Positions 58,967 through 64,000 of a stretch of DNA of 64,000 nucleotides are shown in pieces; positions within the stretch are counted from its first letter, which is position 1; each line of letters starts with the position of its first letter. The stretch is from Bacillota bacterium (GTDB lineage: Bacteria; Bacillota; Clostridia; Christensenellales; CAG-138). The notes under the pieces are model-generated. The model did no database searches and was not told the DNA's origin. It saw nothing but the letters and a program-made list of their open reading frames with translations. The stretch covers positions 124,001 to 188,000 of the forward strand of contig JAEWCL010000003.1 in assembly GCA_023390655.1 (NCBI GenBank). Reading direction: 5' to 3'. A program made the translations under genes and the position numbers.

Positions 58967-59635
58967 TTACGCGAAGCTCTTTACGATTTCAAGCGCAGAG
59001 GCGGTGTTGATGCCAAAGCGTTCCACACCGATTTCGACAAGCGCGTCAAATTCCTCCCGCGTACGGATGCCGCCCGCAGCCTTGATTTTGACGCGGCCCC
59101 GCGTCAACTCCCGGATGCGCGCGATACGTTCGATATTGGCGCCCCCCGGCACCCAACCGGTGCCCGTCTTCAAAAAGTCCGCGCCGGAATACATGACGAG
59201 CGCACATGCGTGCTCCAGTTCCTTATCCGTCAGGCAGTTGATTTCAATGATCACCTTGGTGAGCACGTTTTTAGGCGCCAAGGCGATGACGGCGCGCAGC
59301 TCGTCGAGCACATAGGAGTATTCGCCATTTTTAAATTTGCCGACGTTCATAACGATGTCCATCTCGCGCACGCCGTCCTCAATCAGGCGGCGCGCTTCGA
59401 GCAGCTTGACCTCTGTGGTGTGCGCGCCTCCCGGAAACCCTACGGGCGCGCCTACAAAGATATCCGGATCGTTGCGCAACAGGTGGCTGAGCGTCTTTGT
59501 CCAGCAGGGGAGTGTATGCACATTGATAAAGCGGTATTCCTGAGCGATTGCGACGACCTCTTCAATATCGGAAAGGGTATGGTGCGTACGAACCGCGCTG
59601 ATGTCGATCAAACGCGCCGCTTCGGTTGGGGTCAT
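58967..59635 (-). CDS. DeoC-family aldolase (deoxyribose-phosphate aldolase-like)
   Basis: The 222-residue aldolase has GAPVGFPGGAHTTEVKLLEA, the Schiff-base Lys in ADFLKTGTGWVPGGANI and a second Lys in VKIKAAGGIRTREEFDAL, as in DeoC. The N-terminal NVHTLPCW segment differs from typical DeoC. The context (sugar kinase, not nucleoside genes) suggests a sugar-phosphate aldolase rather than nucleoside salvage. GAGGTG precedes the ATG at 59635. Confidence 0.87.
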   Translation of the reverse strand: MTPTEAARLIDISAVRTHHTLSDIEEVVAIAQEYRFINVHTLPCWTKTLSHLLRNDPDIFVGAPVGFPGGAHTTEVKLLEARRLIEDGVREMDIVMNVGKFKNGEYSYVLDELRAVIALAPKNVLTKVIIEINCLTDKELEHACALVMYSGADFLKTGTGWVPGGANIERIARIRELTRGRVKIKAAGGIRTREEFDALVEIGVERFGINTASALEIVKSFA

Positions 59636-59720
59636 GAATAACACCTCGCATAAACGGATTTTGAGAATTGATTTGCGGAAACCGGGAAAACAACAGGAAT
59701 GATACGTTCCAATTACATGC

Positions 59721-59749
59721 ATTGTATCTTATCCCGGGTATGAGCGCAA
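59721..59749 (-). promoter_or_regulatory. Promoter of the DeoC-kinase operon
   Basis: On the minus strand, TTGCGC (59744-59749), a 17-base spacer and TACAAT (59721-59726) precede the aldolase gene, giving a leader of about 80 bases. Confidence 0.55.
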
Positions 59750-59888
59750 GAGTAAGTTTGCAGAATATAAAACGATACCGGAAAGCCCGGCTTGCGAATT
59801 CAAACGATTGATGATAGGATAAAAAAGAGTTTACAAGTCAATTTGCTTTCAATTCGCCGCTGATTACCCATAAGAAGGACGTGAAGAA

Positions 59889-62117
59889 ATGGCAACGATG
59901 AAAGATGTTGCCCGGCTTGCGGGCGTATCCCACGGTACGGTTTCCAATGTTTTGAACGGGTCAAAAGGCGTTAGCATCGATAAGATCCGCAAAGTGGAGG
60001 ATGCCGTCAAGGCGCTTGGATACAAGCCGAACGCGCTTGCGCGCAACTTAAAAACGAGTTATACCGGCCGGATCGATGTGGTATTGTCCAATATTACCGA
60101 GCCTGCGCATGCAAAGCTATATGACGCCATTGCAAGGCGGGCATCCGCGCAGGGCTATTCCGTTTACCTGCAGGTGACCGGGGACGATCCGGGCGTAGAA
60201 CGTGAAATGCTCGACCGTGCGCTCATGTACAACAGCGACGGCGTGATATTGATGACCTGCCAGCCCGAGAATACGGAGTTTTTTACAAGGGCGATCGAGA
60301 ACGGCCTGCATCTTGTGTTTCTCCACCGCGCATTGAATTCCAACGCGTTCAATTTTGTATGCATGGACGTCAAGGCGCCTATCCGGGAGAGCATTGAGGC
60401 GACGGTTGCAAGGGGAAAGCACCACATTGCCATTGTCACGGGGCCCAAGGAGTTCTCCTTTGAATCGGAGTGCCTGGAAAGTTATTTTAACGCCCTGCAT
60501 AAGGCGAAAATGGACATTAAGAGCAGCTATGTGGAGGCGGTGAACGCCAACAAGGAAAGCGCCATGCGCGCGGCAATCCGCCTGATGAATGTGCCTGAGC
60601 CTCCGGAAGTGATCTATGTTTCGGGCCGCATGCTCGCGGACGGCGTGTTCCGTGCGCTTGAAGTGACGGAAGCCAACTGCAAGGAACGGCCGGAAGTCAT
60701 TGTATTTGAAGCGGAAGACTGGACCAAGAGTGGGTTAAGCGGCGCGCGGGAGGTGCTTTTACCCTATGCGCGCATGGGAGAAGCCGCTTTTGATATGCTC
60801 GAGGACGCCATGAAGGAAGAAGCGGACAGGGGAGGCAGGCGCATCGTCATTTGGGGCAGGGCGGAAAAGCGTCCCGCATTTGCGCCGGTTGCCGAATGCG
60901 GCGCGGGAAAACGCATCCGCGTGCTGCTGCAGGATGCGCCGTCAAGCACCTCCGTGTTGTCTTTGGTCTCCGATTTTAAAAAGCGTACGGGCATTGATGT
61001 GGAGTTTACGTTAAAGCCTTATCGCGAGATGCTTGAGGAAATCCACCGCGGTGTGCCCCAGGACAATTATGATGTGTTTACATTCGATCTTGCCTGGTAT
61101 AAGGAGCTGATGCTTGGCGGCTACGTGCAGGAACTCACAGAGCTTCTGCCGGAGCACGGGGCATTAAAAAGTATGTTTTCCGACGACGTACTGCGGGAGC
61201 ACTGCTATTATATGGAACGCTTCCACGCATTGCCGTTCAGCCATACGGCGCAGCTTTTGTTTTACCGGAAGGACCTGTTTGAAAAGCTGAAATTCCAGCG
61301 CCTTTATTTTGAATGGTACAAAGAGGATCTGGATGTGCCGCGCACATGGGAGGCGTATAACCGCGTAGCGCGCTTCTTTACAAGGCAATTCAACCAGGAA
61401 TCTCCAACAATGTACGGGACGACGCTGGGCGCGATGAACTCTTCGGGCGCGGTGTGCGAATTCCTTCCGCGCGCCTTTGCGCAGGGCGGCAGCATATTTG
61501 AAAACGGTGCGGCGGCAATCTCCAGCCCAGCGTGCATCGCCGCGCTCAAAAACTATCAGGAAAGCTTCCGCTATGCGCATCCGGGCTCACCGGATATGTG
61601 GTGGGATGAGCAGGTGGAGCTGTTTGCAAAAGGCGACGCCGCGATGATGGTGATGTACAGCGACCATACCACCATACTTGATGACCGCAGCCTTTCTAAG
61701 GTTGTGGGGCGCGTAGGGTTTGACCTGCTGCCCGACGGCTGCTCGGTGCTTGGCGGCTGGTCCATCGGCATCAGCCCGCAATCCGCGCTCAAACCAGAAG
61801 CGGCAGAATTTCTGAAGTGGGTCAGCTCCGAGGAGATGGTGGTTCCAAACGCCGTGCTGGGCCGGCTGGTGCCCTACCGTTCCGTTTATGAAAACAGCGA
61901 ATTCGGCACATTCTGTCCGTGGTATTTGAAGGCCATTGAGGCGTTCAACCAGGCGCGGCGGCGCGGTATGCCCAAAAACAGCAGGGGAGAGGGCGTATCT
62001 GAAGCCATTCTCGAGGCCATTATCGGGGAAGCCGTGCATGGTACCGTTGCGGGAAAATACGGCGCGGAGCAGGCGCTGCAGGAAGCAGCCTGGCGGCTGG
62101 ACGAGGCAATCCGCTAA
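59889..62117 (+). CDS. LacI repressor fused to a solute-binding-protein domain
   Basis: This 742-residue protein joins two parts. Residues 1-340 are a full LacI regulator: helix-turn-helix MKDVARLAGVSHGTVSNVLN, hinge GYKPNALARNLKTSYTG, then a ligand domain (SDGVILMTCQPENTEFF). Residues 345-742 resemble a family 1 extracellular solute-binding protein: SDFKKRTGIDVEFTLKPYRE, ALPFSHTAQLLFYRKDLFEK, KGDAAMMVMYSDHTTIL, EAAEFLKWVSSEE. There is no signal peptide, so it should be cytoplasmic. Two binding folds could let one regulator read two ligands. It is transcribed divergently from the DeoC-kinase operon, a likely target. GAAGGA precedes the ATG. Confidence 0.9.
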   Translation: MATMKDVARLAGVSHGTVSNVLNGSKGVSIDKIRKVEDAVKALGYKPNALARNLKTSYTGRIDVVLSNITEPAHAKLYDAIARRASAQGYSVYLQVTGDDPGVEREMLDRALMYNSDGVILMTCQPENTEFFTRAIENGLHLVFLHRALNSNAFNFVCMDVKAPIRESIEATVARGKHHIAIVTGPKEFSFESECLESYFNALHKAKMDIKSSYVEAVNANKESAMRAAIRLMNVPEPPEVIYVSGRMLADGVFRALEVTEANCKERPEVIVFEAEDWTKSGLSGAREVLLPYARMGEAAFDMLEDAMKEEADRGGRRIVIWGRAEKRPAFAPVAECGAGKRIRVLLQDAPSSTSVLSLVSDFKKRTGIDVEFTLKPYREMLEEIHRGVPQDNYDVFTFDLAWYKELMLGGYVQELTELLPEHGALKSMFSDDVLREHCYYMERFHALPFSHTAQLLFYRKDLFEKLKFQRLYFEWYKEDLDVPRTWEAYNRVARFFTRQFNQESPTMYGTTLGAMNSSGAVCEFLPRAFAQGGSIFENGAAAISSPACIAALKNYQESFRYAHPGSPDMWWDEQVELFAKGDAAMMVMYSDHTTILDDRSLSKVVGRVGFDLLPDGCSVLGGWSIGISPQSALKPEAAEFLKWVSSEEMVVPNAVLGRLVPYRSVYENSEFGTFCPWYLKAIEAFNQARRRGMPKNSRGEGVSEAILEAIIGEAVHGTVAGKYGAEQALQEAAWRLDEAIR

Positions 62118-62162
62118 TTTTCCGGACGAACTGCCGCAAAGAAAAACTTTTGGATTTTAGAA

Positions 62163-62191
62163 TTGACACGTTCAAAAAAATATTATACACT
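62163..62191 (+). promoter_or_regulatory. Promoter before the Old-Yellow-Enzyme-type gene
   Basis: TTGACA (62163-62168), a 17-base spacer and TACACT (62186-62191) lie in the 265-base gap after the regulator fusion. The remaining leader, about 185 bases, shows no terminator or riboswitch that I recognise. Confidence 0.6.
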
Positions 62192-62382
62192 TGTCCTGTA
62201 ATGCAAACACAGATGCCGATACCACATAATTCTATGATCTATTTGCCCGGCGCGGCAGCCGGGATTCCCAGAGAAAGCATGCACAAACAGCATTGGTACG
62301 TTAAAACGGCAAATCACGCCATGAACATTCATTTTTTCCACTTGGGTTTGATGCAATAAAAATCAAGAAAGAGGGAACGAAT

Positions 62383-63630
62383 ATGCAGGAAAATTACAAA
62401 GACATACTCCTTTCGCCCATACGCGTCGGCAACCGCACGAGCCCCAACCGGTTTTTTGTGCAGGCAATGGAATGTACGGATGCGGATGCGGACGGCAATC
62501 CTTCCGACCTTACGGTAGAACGCTATGCGAACCTATTTAAGGGCGAAAACGGCATGATTACGCTCGAGGCAATCACGGTAACGGACGAATGCCGCAGCCG
62601 GTTAAACCAGCTTTCCATCATGCCCAAGAACGCAAAGCCCCTTGCAAAGTTTGTGCGCGATCTCAAGGCCATTAACCCTGAAGCGCTCTTTGTGTTCCAG
62701 CTGACACACTCGGGCGAGCTCAGTAACCCCGCCTTCTCCCGCCGTGTTACCGTAAAGCCGCTGCCCGGCTTTGGCGGCGAGCTGATGACGGAAGAAGACG
62801 TCGAGCACATCATGGACCAGTTCGTGATGGCCGCGCGTATCGCGTATGACGCAGGCGCAGACGGCGTAGACCTGAAACTTTGCCACGGCTATCTGGGCTC
62901 CCAGATCCTCCGCCCCTACAACGACCGCAAATGGAAGTATGGCGGCTCCTGGGAAAACCGCAGCCGCTTTGCTTATGATCTTTATGAGCGCGTACAAAAG
63001 GAAATCAACGATCCCAACTTCCTCATCGGCTCCAAGGTTTCCGCGTGGGAAGGCTTCCCCGGCGGCTTTGGTACGGAAGGCCCGGATTCCCCGAATATCG
63101 ATCTGACGGAGCCTATCGCGCTCTTGAAGGGCCTTGAAGAACGCGGCGCGCAGTACTTTGTACAGTCCGGCGGCAGCCCGTCCATCACCACCTCCATCAC
63201 GCAGGCCGAGCGCAAGGCGCCTTACTTTGCATTCCTGCACACCACGTGGGCAAAGGAATTCAAAAAGGCCGTCAAACCGGAAACCGTCATTATCGGTTCC
63301 AACTATTCCGTATTCCGCAACGGCAAAAACGGCATCCTCGCCGTGGAGCAGGAAAACAACAGCATGTTCCACTACGGCGCAAAGTTCATCAACGAAAACA
63401 AGGTGGATATGCTGGCGATGGGCAGGCAGTCCTTTGCAGATCCCTTCCTTCCCAAGAAGCTGCGTGAAGGCAACGAGGCGGATATCAAGTGGTGCACCGT
63501 GTGCGATAACTGCCTGGAGCTGCTGATCCGCCAGCGCGAGATTGGCTGCTGCACCTACAACAAGCACTATACGGACGTACTGGTGCAGACGAGAAAAGAA
63601 TTCGGCCAGTTGAAGGCAAAGCATACCTGA
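62383..63630 (+). CDS. Old-Yellow-Enzyme-type NADH:flavin oxidoreductase
   Basis: The 415-residue protein is an FMN TIM-barrel: SPIRVGNRTSPNRFFVQAME, LFVFQLTHSGELSNPAF, DGVDLKLCHGYLGSQILRPY and a phosphate-binding LAMGRQSFADPFLPKKL. Cysteines in CTVCDNC plus a later CC (residues near 370-390) suggest a 4Fe-4S cluster as in dienoyl-CoA reductases. The C-terminal FAD/NADPH half of those enzymes is absent. Substrates are usually enones. GAGGGAA precedes the ATG. Confidence 0.87.
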   Translation: MQENYKDILLSPIRVGNRTSPNRFFVQAMECTDADADGNPSDLTVERYANLFKGENGMITLEAITVTDECRSRLNQLSIMPKNAKPLAKFVRDLKAINPEALFVFQLTHSGELSNPAFSRRVTVKPLPGFGGELMTEEDVEHIMDQFVMAARIAYDAGADGVDLKLCHGYLGSQILRPYNDRKWKYGGSWENRSRFAYDLYERVQKEINDPNFLIGSKVSAWEGFPGGFGTEGPDSPNIDLTEPIALLKGLEERGAQYFVQSGGSPSITTSITQAERKAPYFAFLHTTWAKEFKKAVKPETVIIGSNYSVFRNGKNGILAVEQENNSMFHYGAKFINENKVDMLAMGRQSFADPFLPKKLREGNEADIKWCTVCDNCLELLIRQREIGCCTYNKHYTDVLVQTRKEFGQLKAKHT

Positions 63631-63663
63631 TCAATCTAAATTTTTGAAGCAGGAGGGAAGATT

Positions 63664-64000
63664 ATGAAACTTGGTTTTTTTGCCGCGAACTATGCGCACC
63701 TGTCCTTGGAAGAAGTCTCCAAGATCATGGAGCAGCACGGCTATGAAATGATGGAAATCCCCGCGTACAGCGGCTGTGAGCAGTTTGACTGCGAGGATAT
63801 TCTAAAGCCCGGCAAGGCGGAAGCGCTCAAGAAGATGCTCTTAAGCCACGGCGTGACCATCTCCGGCCTTTCCAACCATGCGGACTCCCTGTTGATCCTG
63901 GGGCCCCACACGGAAGATACGGATAAGCTCTTTAAGGGCACCAAGGAAGAAAAGATCAAATACGGTACGGAAAATCTTCTGAAGACCGCCCGCGCTGCAA
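63664..64000 (+). CDS. Sugar phosphate isomerase/epimerase, 3' end cut by window
   Basis: The frame starts at ATG 63664 after GGAGGG, 33 bases after the flavin oxidoreductase gene, and stays open to the window end (112 codons). It begins MKLGFFAANYAHLSLEEVSK and contains EQHGYEMMEIPAYSG and ISGLSNHADSLLILG, typical of the first strands of xylose isomerase-like TIM-barrel epimerases. It probably shares an operon and pathway with the oxidoreductase. Confidence 0.82.
   Translation, partial: MKLGFFAANYAHLSLEEVSKIMEQHGYEMMEIPAYSGCEQFDCEDILKPGKAEALKKMLLSHGVTISGLSNHADSLLILGPHTEDTDKLFKGTKEEKIKYGTENLLKTARAA

Noticed and set aside
59808..59836. TTGATG-N17-TTACAA before the LacI fusion gene
   Set aside because: The -10 hexamer is poor, so I do not assign a promoter there although one must exist nearby.
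62150..62359. Small 69-codon frame before the flavin oxidoreductase gene
   Set aside because: It begins upstream of the likely promoter -35 element, lacks a ribosome binding site and has no recognisable features; the stretch is better read as promoter and leader.
1..64000. Search for rRNA, tRNA, CRISPR, transposase, integrase or phage genes
   Set aside because: None was recognised by eye; short tRNA genes could still be missed without a covariance search.

Overview
The window looks like chromosome from an anaerobic, moderately GC-rich Bacillota (Clostridia-type) bacterium. Supporting signs are strong AGGAGG-type ribosome binding sites with frequent GTG/TTG starts, a pyrBICFKDE operon with a PyrK-type dihydroorotate dehydrogenase, an IMP cyclohydrolase separate from the AICAR transformylase, PadR/DUF1700-type membrane modules, DUF1002 and NlpC/P60 secreted proteins, and flavin-linked (not cytochrome) redox genes. 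A Christensenellales-like relative is a guess only. No rRNA, tRNA, CRISPR array, phage or insertion sequence was seen.

Layout. 1-6.3 kb (+): the 3' part of mutS2, a DUF523 gene, and a response regulator, histidine kinase and HtrA protease in series, resembling the WalRK-HtrA arrangement. 6.4-11.4 kb (+): an ECF sigma factor and its membrane partner, three tandem paralogous secreted proteins of a family I do not recognise, and a small ORF with a perfect Shine-Dalgarno sequence. 11.4-13.8 kb (-): a NusG-II protein, a Gx-type membrane protein and a three-domain FMN-binding protein, likely a flavin-based electron export module. 13.9-19.3 kb (+): an FAD/Rieske oxidoreductase, a tocopherol-cyclase-like protein, a DUF1002 protein, and a second ECF sigma factor with a membrane partner. 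19.5-25.4 kb (-): the complete pyrimidine operon behind a sigma-A promoter and an intrinsic attenuator. 25.6-37.2 kb: mixed housekeeping genes (NlpC/P60 protein, cupin, PadR pair, ArsC-like, YdcF-like, nitrilase, thrC, small P-loop protein, SCP2-like, DUF2007, AICAR transformylase, IMP cyclohydrolase).

37.5-64 kb is one large carbohydrate or polyol locus. On the plus strand lie a fucose-isomerase-like enzyme, a LacI regulator with a palindromic operator, an RbsABC-type importer, two TIM-barrel epimerases and two Gfo/Idh/MocA dehydrogenases. On the minus strand, three promoters drive a DeoC-like aldolase with an FGGY kinase; a second FGGY kinase with a DeoR regulator; and a seven-gene run (Gfo/Idh dehydrogenase, zinc dehydrogenase, phosphotriesterase-family hydrolase, shikimate-dehydrogenase-like protein, cupin phosphoglucose-isomerase-like protein, 2-hydroxyacid dehydrogenase, KDPG-type aldolase). 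A 742-residue regulator fusing a LacI repressor to a complete solute-binding-protein domain follows, then an Old-Yellow-Enzyme-type oxidoreductase and a third epimerase cut by the window end. Together these genes could import, oxidise, hydrolyse, phosphorylate and cleave an unidentified sugar, sugar acid or cyclitol.

The most distinctive items are the LacI/solute-binding fusion, the secreted paralog trio with an ECF-type promoter nested in a hairpin that hides its ribosome binding site, the uncharacterised catabolic locus, and several well-formed operators.
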